Shown: positions 1 through 7,532, counted from the first letter of the stretch. The stretch: DNA of 64,000 nucleotides from CAVYUC01 sp963783085 (GCA_963783085.1 CAWAMJ010000002.1:124001-188000), one strand, 5' to 3'. A program made the numbers and translations. The notes: generated from the letters alone by a model not told the origin.

Positions 1-1
1 A

Positions 2-148
2 ATTTGTTCCGCCAACGGGATTACTTTTAATTCCATGGAAAAACTTTTACAATCAGAGAGAATAAAAAAGCTTCAAAAGCGAAACCACTATATTCAACAG
101 ACAATTGATTCTGAAATCGAAAAAACCTTAGAAGATGAAAATAAGTAG
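2..148 (+). CDS. C-terminal tail of the gene before dndD, probably dndC (partial)
   Basis: An open frame enters from the left edge and ends with a TAG at 146-148, after about 48 residues. The tail is charged and helical (ends LEDENK). Its last bases overlap the dndD start at 135 by 14 bp, which suggests one translationally coupled operon. In the usual order dndB-C-D-E the gene before dndD is dndC, a PAPS-reductase-like ATP pyrophosphatase. That identity rests on position only; no catalytic motif of DndC lies in the visible part. Confidence 0.55.
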   Translation: MCSANGITFNSMEKLLQSERIKKLQKRNHYIQQTIDSEIEKTLEDENK

Positions 149-2228
149 TATAGTTTTAAATAATTTCAGACAGTATTATGGCAGTGTTGTCATAGATTTG
201 GAAACTAGCAAAGACAAGAATATAATATTAGTTGGTGGTAAAAATGGCTACGGTAAAACAAATTTCCTTATCTCAATAGTATGGTGTCTTTACGGTGAGA
301 AAATAACTCAGATTGATGAAAGTTTTAAACGTGAAGTTCAGAAAGAGTCCAATTATCAAAAATTTATAAAACAATCTTTAAATTGGTCAACAAGGGATGA
401 AGGTAACTCTGAGTTCTCAGTTGAGATTCAATTTGAAGAAATTGACTATCCTGCAAATCTAAAGGTTAATGATAATCGTCTATCAATCAAAAGAGTATTT
501 AATACTCAAAAAGTCGAAGAATCACTTTCAATTTTAAATACACAAGGGCAAGAATTATTTATTGAGATTGAAGATAAAATTAGTTTTATCAACGATTATT
601 TAATCCCACTTGAAGCAGCAAAATTTGTCTTTTTCGATGCTGAAAAAATTGCTTCTTGGGCTGAATTATCAACAAAAGATGAAGGTAATGTATTAAATGA
701 TGCGCTGGGAAAACTATTAGGGCTTGACCTTTTCGAGAATTTAAAAGATGATATTAATGTTTTTATTGACAATCTAAGAAAAGAAAGTGCTCCCTCAAAT
801 TTAAGGGAACAAATAGACAATACAGAACAAGCAATAAAGCTTAATACACGGAAAATTGAGAAAATTGACTTAGAAAGCGCTTTAAATTATAATGAAGTTC
901 AAGAATTAAAAAAGAAAATAAATGAATATCAGACTTTTCTAAATCAGAATAGTAAGAAAGAAACATCGTCTGTAAATAGAGAAACCCTTTATTCCGATAT
1001 TTTGAAGTTGCGTGAACGTAAAAACGTAATAGAAAAGCAGTTTAATGACTTAAGCGAAATTATTCCCATTGCAATTTTAAGTGGTAAAATTGAAGAAGTA
1101 ATTGAACAATTAGATTTACAAAATCAAGTTAAAAACAATATTGAAGCAAATGCAGAAATAAAGGGGAAACTGGATAACTTTATTGAACAACTTTTTAATA
1201 AGCCACCTGAACCAGAAGATGGTTCAATGTCTTTCAAAAACAAAATATTTTATTCAGAAAAAGCCCAAGTATTATTAAATGAACTTTTTAACGTTAGTGA
1301 TGAATTAAACGAATTAATTTATGAAATTGACTTAAATAAGGCGGATACTGATTTAATATATAAAACCTCTCAACTTATTAAGCAACAATCAAAAGAATTA
1401 TTTGAAACAACAATTTCTGACTTTAATACCATTCAAATATCCCTTGTTGAAAAAGAAAAACAGTTAAAAATACTTGATTCAGATTTAGAAGATGAAACAA
1501 TACTCGAAACGATAACTAAAAAGTATGAAGCAGAAAGAAAAAGAGATAAAATAATTGCTGAGAATGGCGCTTTGAAAGTTCAAAAAGAAAAACTCGAAAG
1601 TGACAATATTAGGTTAAATCAACAATATTCTATACAACTACAAAAAAGTAGTGGAAATCAAATAATTAAAAATAAAATAGCATCGGCAAAAAAGTATATC
1701 GATTCTCTTCAAACATTTATTGATAATCAAAAACGTAGTAAAAAAGAAGCTCTTGCAACTAAATTGTTAATGGAGCTAGAAAAACTTATGCATAAAATGC
1801 AAAATGGGAATTCAAGTTTTATCAAAGATTCAAGAATAGATATTTTACCTGATGGGAAAGGTTTAAAAGTATCAATACTTGATTCAGAAGGTAATGAAAT
1901 TCCAAAGGAAACCTTTTCAACTGGCGAGAAACAGATTTACATATCATGTCTAATAAAGTCTATATTAAGTGAATCAATACAAAATTTCCCGATTTTTATA
2001 GATACTCCACTTGGCAGGCTTGACCATGAGCATATAGAAAACATTTTAAATAATTATTACCCTGACTTATCAAGTCAAGTTATATTGCTTGCAACAAACA
2101 ACGAAGTTACACCTCGCCGCTGTAATACGATAGCTCCAAAGATTTCAAAAGCTTATCTTATTGTAAACGAGGATAAAAAATCATTTTTTAAACCTGGTTA
2201 TTTCCAAAGCTATGAGAATAAGAATTAG
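135..2228 (+). CDS. dndD: DndD, SMC/RecF-like ATPase of DNA phosphorothioation
   Basis: DndD is the ATPase of the Dnd system, which replaces a non-bridging oxygen in the DNA backbone with sulfur. The 697-residue protein has an ABC-type Walker A (GGKNGYGKT, residues 34-42), a long charged coiled-coil middle (about 210-560), a signature-like STGEKQ (595-600) and a Walker B IFIDTPLGRLD near 619. The STGEKQ and DTPLGRLD pair is characteristic of DndD rather than of SMC or RecN. The start overlaps the upstream frame and the end overlaps the next gene by 17 bp, as expected for a tight operon. The gene is strongly AT-rich, like other transferred defence genes. Family assignment is firm; activity of the system cannot be judged because the left part of the operon is outside the window. 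Confidence 0.9.
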   Translation: MKISSIVLNNFRQYYGSVVIDLETSKDKNIILVGGKNGYGKTNFLISIVWCLYGEKITQIDESFKREVQKESNYQKFIKQSLNWSTRDEGNSEFSVEIQFEEIDYPANLKVNDNRLSIKRVFNTQKVEESLSILNTQGQELFIEIEDKISFINDYLIPLEAAKFVFFDAEKIASWAELSTKDEGNVLNDALGKLLGLDLFENLKDDINVFIDNLRKESAPSNLREQIDNTEQAIKLNTRKIEKIDLESALNYNEVQELKKKINEYQTFLNQNSKKETSSVNRETLYSDILKLRERKNVIEKQFNDLSEIIPIAILSGKIEEVIEQLDLQNQVKNNIEANAEIKGKLDNFIEQLFNKPPEPEDGSMSFKNKIFYSEKAQVLLNELFNVSDELNELIYEIDLNKADTDLIYKTSQLIKQQSKELFETTISDFNTIQISLVEKEKQLKILDSDLEDETILETITKKYEAERKRDKIIAENGALKVQKEKLESDNIRLNQQYSIQLQKSSGNQIIKNKIASAKKYIDSLQTFIDNQKRSKKEALATKLLMELEKLMHKMQNGNSSFIKDSRIDILPDGKGLKVSILDSEGNEIPKETFSTGEKQIYISCLIKSILSESIQNFPIFIDTPLGRLDHEHIENILNNYYPDLSSQVILLATNNEVTPRRCNTIAPKISKAYLIVNEDKKSFFKPGYFQSYENKN

Positions 2229-3807
2229 TAAACAAAATGACGATGTTATTGATAGATTAAAATCAATTTATAAGTTTTCAACTGAAGGTGTTATTCCTCG
2301 TATAGCTTTTTCATATAGCCTTCAATTAAATAAACGGTTTGATTTATCAAAAGAAACGTTACCAAGTTCGGATGGTAAGGATTTTAGAGATGATAGAGGT
2401 TTATTCGGTACAATAATAGAAGGTAAATCCAATTATCCGATATTTAAAGCAATCCTGGATAAACACTATGAATCTTCACTTTCAGAAGATGACTTCTCAA
2501 AATTGTTTAGGTTGCATTTGGAACACGGATTAAATTTAATTTTCAGTGAACTAAACAACAAAGATTTAACGAGTGGTTATCATGTTGATTTTTTAATGAA
2601 ATTGGTTAAAAACGGATTGTCTTTAAGGTCTAATCAGGTCTTTGTAAATAGCTCAAATTCTGATAATGGCAATAGTTTAGATTTTGAAATTAAGACTTAT
2701 AAAAGCCCTGTTTCCTTTAAATTAGGTAAACATGCCGATGGGACCGAAATTATCATACGTATAAATGATGAAACAGAATGGAGTAGCAGAAATATAGCAA
2801 TTGCAGGTCAAAATGGTTCTGGTAAATCACAATTAGTCCTTGATATAATCTATCAAATTTCAAAAAATACGAATTGTGAATTGCCTTTTACCTTTTTCGA
2901 TTTCAAAGGCACCGATTCAAAAGAAAGTCTTGAATCATTTTTAAAGAACACGAACTGTACCTTCTTAAAAGTTGAGCATAATAAAGGTTTTCCTTTTAGT
3001 CCATTGAAAAATATTGATTTTAAAAATCCAAATAATATTTTAGCATTGGCAGCCGATTTTCAGACATTTTTCCCTGAAATCAAACAAGTTCAGTCTGCTA
3101 GTTTAATTAGGTCTATCCAAGAATTCATAAACGATAACGATAAAGCACCTAGTTTGACGGAATTGATGGAGTCTATTCTTGAACGAAATAATGAGAGAGA
3201 TAATACAACGACAAGCGTACTTCAACAGATTATTAGTTCTGGAATATATGATGAAGATTCTATTTACAAACTATTTAACCGGAGTACATATATTTCAATG
3301 CCTAGTGATGTAAGCAAACAAATAAAGCAATTTGTAACATTTAATCAGTTAAAATATTTGTATCATAAGTTTAAATTCTCAGGTAATTCTGACATTAACG
3401 GGAATATTAAAGAACTGAAGCACATAATAATAATAGATGAAGCGCAGAATTTTCTTCAGAAGAAATCAGCTCGTCCAATAATTGAAGATATGCTAAGAGA
3501 AATTCGGTCAATTGGAATAATAATTGTTTTGATTGCACAGGAAACAACCGACTTTGTTTATCCTGATTTTGATTTTATTTCTCAAGTGCGTTTACCAATT
3601 TGTGCAGATGTAAATGATAAAAGCACAAACAGAATGGTAAAATTCATCGGTTCCGTGAATAGTGAATTAAGTTTAAATAATGAAATAAAACATTATTCTA
3701 AAGTTGAGGAAGACGAAAAAGGTTATCCGATAAAAAAGGCAATTATAAATATTAATAATCCAAAATCGATAATTATTAGGCAGTTCTGGAAATCTATGAA
3801 AGAATAG
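2212..3807 (+). CDS. dndE: DndE fused to a HerA/FtsK-like ATPase
   Basis: Residues 1 to about 115 read as DndE (MRIRISKQNDDVIDRLKSIY, then FSTEGVIPRIAFSYSLQL), a small DNA-binding protein that normally ends near residue 110-120. Here the frame continues to 531 residues. The extra part is a P-loop ATPase of the HerA/FtsK type: Walker A AGQNGSGKS (198-206), Walker B HIIIIDEAQ (404-412), and a following IAQET that resembles a sensor region. The gene overlaps dndD by 17 bp. In the restriction arm of Dnd (DptFGH), DptH carries a HerA-like translocase, so the fusion may tie DNA recognition by DndE to a motor. That is inference. No stop or frameshift separates the halves. A promoter box of the next cassette follows 75 bp downstream. 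Confidence 0.85.
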   Translation: MRIRISKQNDDVIDRLKSIYKFSTEGVIPRIAFSYSLQLNKRFDLSKETLPSSDGKDFRDDRGLFGTIIEGKSNYPIFKAILDKHYESSLSEDDFSKLFRLHLEHGLNLIFSELNNKDLTSGYHVDFLMKLVKNGLSLRSNQVFVNSSNSDNGNSLDFEIKTYKSPVSFKLGKHADGTEIIIRINDETEWSSRNIAIAGQNGSGKSQLVLDIIYQISKNTNCELPFTFFDFKGTDSKESLESFLKNTNCTFLKVEHNKGFPFSPLKNIDFKNPNNILALAADFQTFFPEIKQVQSASLIRSIQEFINDNDKAPSLTELMESILERNNERDNTTTSVLQQIISSGIYDEDSIYKLFNRSTYISMPSDVSKQIKQFVTFNQLKYLYHKFKFSGNSDINGNIKELKHIIIIDEAQNFLQKKSARPIIEDMLREIRSIGIIIVLIAQETTDFVYPDFDFISQVRLPICADVNDKSTNRMVKFIGSVNSELSLNNEIKHYSKVEEDEKGYPIKKAIININNPKSIIIRQFWKSMKE

Positions 3808-3881
3808 TCCAGCACATTTACAATTTATGCAATACCATAATAAGATGCAATCAATTAATGAATTTGTAATATCCGAAAGGG

Positions 3882-3889
3882 TATATTTG
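3882..3889 (+). promoter_or_regulatory. Bacteroidota -7 box of the first AlbA_2 gene
   Basis: TATATTTG matches the Bacteroidota -7 consensus TAnnTTTG, with TTTG at 3863-3866 in the -33 region. The ATG at 3896 is only 6 bp away, so the transcript would be leaderless or nearly so. The same box at the same distance precedes the paralogue on the minus strand (53656-53663). Confidence 0.6.
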
Positions 3890-3895
3890 TAACTA

Positions 3896-5224
3896 ATGCA
3901 GGAACAACAAAACATAGAATGGAAAGAAAACTGGCGTGATGAATACCTGAAATGGATTTGCGGTTTTGCAAATGCGCAAGGAGGTAAAATCTACATCGGC
4001 AAAAATGATAAAGGCGAGGTTGTTGGCATTGACAATGCTAAAAAACTCCTTAAAGATATTCCAAATAAAGTACGGGATATTCTTGGTATTTTGGTAGATG
4101 TTAATCTGCGTGAAATAGAAAAAGGAGTGTTTCTTGAAATCATTGTTGAACCACAACCCTTCCCGGTTAACTACAAAGGGCAGTATCATTACAGAAGCGG
4201 AAGTACCAAACAAGAACTAAAAGGCGCTGCGTTAGACAAATTTATGCTTGAAAAGAAAGGGAAAAAATGGGATGGCGTTCCGGTTCCAAACGTTTCTGTT
4301 GATGATTTAAAGAATGAAACATTTGAGTTTTTCAAGAAAAGGGCAATCGTTAGTAAAAGAATTGACGAAAGTATTATCACCGAAAAAAATATCAACATTC
4401 TTGAGAATCTAAGATTAACTGAAAAACCATATCTAAAGCGGGCATCAATATTGCTTTTTCATCCCGACCCTGAAAAGTATTTTACAGGTGCATATATAAA
4501 AATCGGCTATTTTCAGACAGATACGGAGTTAATATTTCAAGACGAAGTAAAGGGGAATTTATTTGAACAAGTAGAAAAGACAATTGAACTCCTTTTTACG
4601 AAATACATTAAGGCAATAATTTCGTACGAGGGAATACACAGGATTGAAACTTACGAATATCCTAAAGATGCTGTTCGTGAAGCAATTTTAAATGCTCTCA
4701 CTCATAAAGATTATTCAGTGGGAGTTCCAATTCAAATAAGCGTTTATGACGATAAACTCATGATTTGGAATTATGGACAGTTACCAGAAGACTGGACAGT
4801 TGAAAATTTAAAGCAAAAACATTCGTCGATTCCTTACAATCCTGATATTGCAAATGCTTTTTTTAGAGCAGGATTTGTTGAATCTTGGGGGCGCGGCACA
4901 ATTAAAATTATAGAACAATGTAAAGCACACGGTTTACCAAATCCTGAATTTGAGAATAGCGGAAAAGATTTTTGGGTGATTTTTAGAAAAGATATTTACA
5001 ATGAAAATTCTTTAAAGAAACTTGGCATAAATGAACGACAGATTAAGGCTGTCTTGTATACAAAACAAAACGACAGGATTTCGAATAAAGAATATCAAAG
5101 CATTAATAATGTATCGAAAAGGACGGCGACTAATGATTTAACGGAATTAGTAGAAAAATTTAAGATACTAAATAAGATTGGAACTTCTGGTGCAGGAATT
5201 TATTATAAAATAATGGGGCATTAA
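3896..5224 (+). CDS. AlbA_2 (Schlafen-type) ATP-binding protein, RecG-like regulator family, copy 1
   Basis: The 442-residue protein has an N-terminal AlbA_2 domain (about 8-115; FANAQGGKIYIGKND, then YRSGSTKQEL), a GHKL-like ATP-binding region (about 250-360; AVREAILNALTHKDY and FVESWGRGTIKI) and a C-terminal winged-helix region from about 380. Such proteins are often annotated as RecG-like or transcriptional regulators, but have no helicase motor; their biochemical role is poorly known. A paralogue of 441 residues lies inverted at 52325-53650. Both copies share promoter box, start context (ATGCAGGAAC), a conserved tail of about 250 bp and a hairpin element, so the gene behaves as a cassette. 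It has its own promoter and starts 88 bp after the Dnd fusion gene. Whether it works with Dnd is unknown. Confidence 0.8.
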   Translation: MQEQQNIEWKENWRDEYLKWICGFANAQGGKIYIGKNDKGEVVGIDNAKKLLKDIPNKVRDILGILVDVNLREIEKGVFLEIIVEPQPFPVNYKGQYHYRSGSTKQELKGAALDKFMLEKKGKKWDGVPVPNVSVDDLKNETFEFFKKRAIVSKRIDESIITEKNINILENLRLTEKPYLKRASILLFHPDPEKYFTGAYIKIGYFQTDTELIFQDEVKGNLFEQVEKTIELLFTKYIKAIISYEGIHRIETYEYPKDAVREAILNALTHKDYSVGVPIQISVYDDKLMIWNYGQLPEDWTVENLKQKHSSIPYNPDIANAFFRAGFVESWGRGTIKIIEQCKAHGLPNPEFENSGKDFWVIFRKDIYNENSLKKLGINERQIKAVLYTKQNDRISNKEYQSINNVSKRTATNDLTELVEKFKILNKIGTSGAGIYYKIMGH

Positions 5225-5470
5225 TGGGGCAACAGAAGGTACTCTTTTAAACTTAAGAATAAGATTATAAATAACTTGATTAAAAATCAAATGGGCAATA
5301 ATGGGGCAATAAAACGAATGCCATCGCACATAGCCAAGCACATCCCGATGAAAAAATCGGGAAGAGCTTGCCTGTTTTCCTTCGCTTTTTTGCCGACACA
5401 AAAACAAAATTAGGACAGTGCTAAAATTGAAAATAATGAAGTTCTATGAAAGGTAAAAAGAAAACCTAGC
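5225..5470 (+). repeat. Conserved tail of the AlbA_2 cassette, copy 1
   Basis: There is no gene here. The stretch repeats TAATGGGGCA-like units just after the stop codon. It then carries blocks (AGCCAAGCACAT, AAGAGCTTGCCTGT, TTTTTGCCGACA, GTGCTAAAATTGAAAAT) that recur in the same order on the minus strand at 52114-52280 behind the second AlbA_2 gene. Similarity is clear but imperfect, so the duplication is old. Confidence 0.7.
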
Positions 5471-5602
5471 CGGTAACAAATTAGGAATTAAGGCACAGTT
5501 GGGCCCCGAAAAAAGGCAGTAAGTATGCAAACCTGCTGCCTTCTTTCGGGGCTAACTGCTTTCAAAATGCCAAGCCCAATTGTGTTTTAATTTGTGTTAC
5601 CG
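5471..5602. repeat. Hairpin element, copy 1 (attC-like or transposon end)
   Basis: A 132-bp imperfect palindrome. The outer arms are CGGTAACAAATTA and TAATTTGTGTTACCG; the inner arms are CCCCGAAAAAAGGCAG and CTGCCTTCTTTCGGGG. Two more copies lie inverted at 47644-47773 and 51982-52113. Similarity to copy 3 continues on the AlbA_2 side only and stops at the outer arm on the other side. The size, layered arms and sharp breakpoints resemble integron attC sites, although the terminal heptamers do not fit RYYYAAC/GTTRRRY exactly. Confidence 0.7.
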
Positions 5603-5643
5603 TGCATTTTGAAAAAAGACAAAAAACTCACTTAAAGATTGGC

Positions 5644-5651
5644 TATATTTG
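5644..5651 (+). promoter_or_regulatory. Bacteroidota -7 box before the RhuM remnant
   Basis: TATATTTG lies 11 bp before the ATG at 5663, and no clear -33 element is seen at the right distance. It would drive the truncated RhuM reading frame. Confidence 0.4.
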
Positions 5652-5662
5652 AAAAAAACAAA

Positions 5663-5985
5663 ATGAATAATTCCGGAATTCAAATATTCACGACAAAAGA
5701 TGGAAAGACAGAAATTGAAGTTCAGCTTGATAATGAAACAGTTTGGTTAAATCAATATCAACTTGAATCTTTGTTTGAAACCGACAGAACTTCTATTAAC
5801 CGACATATTTCAAATATTTATAAAACTGAGGAACTTGAGGAAAAGTCAACTTGTGCAAAAATTGCACAAGTTCAAAAAGAAGGTGACCGGGAAATAAAAC
5901 GAAAAATAAAATTTTACAATCTTGATGTAATTATTGCTGTCGGGTACCGTGTTAATTCAAAGAGAGGAACAGAGTTTAGACATGG
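5663..5985 (+). pseudogene. RhuM-family protein, N-terminal fragment
   Basis: From the ATG at 5663 the frame reads as the N-terminal part of a RhuM-type protein (TVWLNQYQLESLF, TSINRHISNIYKT, KFYNLDVIIAVGYRVNSKRG). Full proteins of this family run to 300 residues or more and continue GTEFR + IWAT. Here similarity ends at GTEFR and the frame passes into unrelated toxin sequence. RhuM proteins are widespread on mobile DNA and their role is not settled. The frame stays open to 6307, so a chimeric peptide of about 214 residues could be made, but it is best read as debris. Confidence 0.65.
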
Positions 5986-6083
5986 GAATCCGAGAAGTAA
6001 AAAAACACCCAAAAAAGAGATTGAAAAAGCAACTCGGTTAATGTCTGAATATTTCACTGAAAAACAAAAGGAGGACAAAAAAA
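5980..6083 (+). pseudogene. HigB-like toxin, C-terminal fragment
   Basis: Directly after the RhuM break the frame reads SKKTPKKEIEKATRLMSEYF. This resembles the end of HigB/Gp49-type mRNA interferases (usually HGF.KKTQKTP..EI..A). It is followed by a strong Shine-Dalgarno (AAAAGGAGGAC) and the start of an antitoxin-like frame at 6084, as in native higBA order. The toxin core with its catalytic residues is missing, so this is a remnant. Confidence 0.55.
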
Positions 6084-6215
6084 TGAAAACAACAAGTTGG
6101 TCTGAAATAAAAGATAGAGTTTACGGAGAAAAAGGCACTGAAAGACGAGATGAATTGGAAAAAGACTTTGAAACTTTTCAAATTGGGTTAAAATTGAGAG
6201 AAGCACAAGATAAGT
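6084..6215 (+). pseudogene. XRE/HigA-like antitoxin, N-terminal fragment
   Basis: The ATG at 6084 follows AGGAGG at good distance. MKTTSWSEIKDRVYGEKGTE then RRDELEKDF and GLKLREA is the typical N-terminus of HigA-type antitoxins that precedes a helix-turn-helix. After LREA the sequence loses all similarity. A fragment resembling the C-terminus of the same kind of protein lies 2.1 kb downstream at 8350-8451, so two toxin-antitoxin modules may have entered this gene. Confidence 0.55.
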
Positions 6216-6282
6216 GGGCATGGCTATCCCGCATTTGCAGGAGAACAAAATTACAGTACTTGTTTGACATACAAAAAAGATA

Positions 6283-6290
6283 TACTTTTG
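6283..6290 (+). promoter_or_regulatory. Promoter of the MazEF-type module
   Basis: TACTTTTG fits the -7 consensus TAnnTTTG. TTTG at 6263-6266 gives a spacing of 16 bp. The antitoxin ATG lies 20 bp downstream. Confidence 0.5.
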
Positions 6291-6310
6291 TTATATTAAA
6301 AGTATGAATT

Positions 6311-6550
6311 ATGAAAACAGTATCATTAAAAATTGACGATTCGATTTTTGGAGAAACCGAAAAAATTCTTTCAAAAATTAAAAAACCAAGAAACAGGTAT
6401 ATTAACGATGCAATTGACTACTACAATCGCATTCAAAAACGTTCAATTTTAGAAAAAATGCTAAAAATAGAATCGAATTTAGTCAAAGCGGATTCAATGG
6501 AAGTTTTAAAAGATTTTGAGGAGATTGATTATGACGATTCAACAATATGA
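6311..6550 (+). CDS. Antitoxin of a MazEF-type module (ribbon-helix-helix-like)
   Basis: This 79-residue acidic protein begins MKTVSLKIDDSIF and continues as a short helical N-terminal region typical of ribbon-helix-helix DNA-binding antitoxins. Its acidic tail (EVLKDFEEIDYDD) would wrap the toxin. Its last 20 bp overlap the MazF-type gene, the usual antitoxin-first arrangement. Such antitoxins normally repress their own promoter; a -7 box lies at 6283. It is not a sequence match to classical SpoVT-type MazE, so the symbol is left open. Confidence 0.75.
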   Translation: MKTVSLKIDDSIFGETEKILSKIKKPRNRYINDAIDYYNRIQKRSILEKMLKIESNLVKADSMEVLKDFEEIDYDDSTI

Positions 6551-6878
6551 AATCTGGATTGCTGATTTAAATCCACAAACCGGGACGGAACCAGGAAAAA
6601 CAAGACCAGTTCTCATTATCCAGACAAATCTTCTAAATCAAATTCCACATCCTTCAACAATTGTTTGTCCAATAACGACAAATATTAAAAAAGGCTCGGA
6701 AATCCTGCGGGTCCACATAAAAAAAGGAGAAGCAAACCTACAACAGAATTGTGATGTAATGATTGACCAAATCAGGACAATTGATAATAAACGACTTGTT
6801 AAGAAAGTTGGGAATTTACCTCAAAACCTGATTGAAAAGGTGAAAGAAAATTTAATGATAATAATTGATTTAGAATAA
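6531..6878 (+). CDS. mazF: MazF/PemK-type mRNA interferase toxin
   Basis: The 115-residue protein (start at 6531, with TGAGGAGA as ribosome binding site 7 bp before) has the MazF hallmarks: YEIWIADLNPQTGTEPGKTR at the N-terminus, PVLIIQ, the SH3-like core TIVCPITTNI, and CDVMIDQIRTIDNKRL near the C-terminus. MazF toxins cut single-stranded mRNA at short motifs and are held by the upstream antitoxin. An earlier ATG at 6516 is in frame, but lies before the ribosome binding site and would add five residues foreign to the family. The gene looks intact. Confidence 0.9.
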   Translation: MTIQQYEIWIADLNPQTGTEPGKTRPVLIIQTNLLNQIPHPSTIVCPITTNIKKGSEILRVHIKKGEANLQQNCDVMIDQIRTIDNKRLVKKVGNLPQNLIEKVKENLMIIIDLE

Positions 6879-6939
6879 TATAGGAAGACGATTAACAAAT
6901 TAAAATGTTAATGAGTTTTCTAAAGAAAATCGAGATAAA

Positions 6940-7197
6940 ATGGGATTTACACCAATTACGATTAACAGTTACATAAAAAAACACCTGAAAAACAATCCGG
7001 GTGAAAATGAAAAAGATTTAAGGAAACGGCTTAATTCTGCACTGTCAGATTATAAAAAAGGGATTAAATGTTCCTGTGGAAATGATATTTGGGTAATCGG
7101 TTCTGCATCAGTTGGAAATAGTTGTTTTACTTGTATTACAGGAGAAAGTTACCCGACCGACGATTATGAAATTGAATCAGCAATAAAAAAAGTATGA
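6940..7197 (+). CDS. Small zinc-ribbon-like hypothetical protein
   Basis: An 85-residue protein of unknown function. The first half is helical and charged. The second half has CSCGNDIWVIG followed by SCFTC, that is four or five cysteines in CxC and CxxC spacing, which suggests a small zinc ribbon. It sits between two toxin-antitoxin modules and starts 62 bp after mazF. I do not recognise a named family. Confidence 0.6.
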   Translation: MGFTPITINSYIKKHLKNNPGENEKDLRKRLNSALSDYKKGIKCSCGNDIWVIGSASVGNSCFTCITGESYPTDDYEIESAIKKV

Positions 7198-7200
7198 ATC

Positions 7201-7330
7201 TGCTCCGAAAAGTATGAGTTCATTGATTTTCAACTTCTTTAACCCTGACCAAGGGGAACTTGCTAAAAATCATTGAACTCTTCAAAGTCCCCTTGAGGGT
7301 ATGTAGGGATTTTTGACTTTTCGGAGTGGA
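7201..7330. repeat. Possible miniature inverted-repeat element
   Basis: TGCTCCGAAAAGT (7201-7213) and ACTTTTCGGAGTGGA (7316-7330) form matching inverted ends around 130 bp with no open frame. Inside is a second pair, CAAGGGGAAC and GTCCCCTTGAG. The layout resembles a MITE. No target duplication is clear. Confidence 0.4.
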
Positions 7331-7331
7331 C

Positions 7332-7448
7332 TCAATTATAAATTTTAAAACCAGCGTATATCGTTGTCATCTCATTTATCATTTCTGGACCTGAATACTT
7401 CAATTTCGTTAAAGTCTTGGATTTTTGAACTATTTCCCCTGTTTTCAT
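7332..7448 (-). CDS. Possible truncated small protein
   Basis: A 38-codon frame on the minus strand begins MKTGEIVQKSKTLTKLKYSG and ends exactly where the inverted repeat element begins. It could be the N-terminal stub of a gene cut by that element. No family is recognised and it may be chance. Confidence 0.2.
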   Translation of the reverse strand: MKTGEIVQKSKTLTKLKYSGPEMINEMTTIYAGFKIYN

Positions 7449-7453
7449 ACAAT

Positions 7454-7515
7454 ATCAAAGTACGGAAATTTACAGTACAAATACTGAAATTATACGGATA
7501 ATTTCTGTACATTTG
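7454..7515 (+). promoter_or_regulatory. Operator and promoter of the TacAT-type module
   Basis: Inverted half-sites GTACGGAAATT and AATTTCTGTAC enclose about 50 bp with further GTAC-type sites (TACAGTAC). A perfect -7 box TACATTTG (7508-7515) overlaps the right half-site. The antitoxin starts at 7533. Overlap of promoter and palindrome is what autoregulation by a DUF1778 antitoxin would need. Confidence 0.5.
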
Positions 7516-7532
7516 CAGAAAAACATACAATT

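Noticed and set aside
3893..4213. 106-residue minus-strand frame inside the AlbA_2 gene
   Set aside because: Antisense shadow of a well-supported gene, mirrored by similar shadows in other genes.
5471..5602. Hairpin element read as a simple transcription terminator
   Set aside because: It is 130 bp with layered arms, has no T run, and occurs in three places with sequence breakpoints at its ends, which a terminator would not explain.
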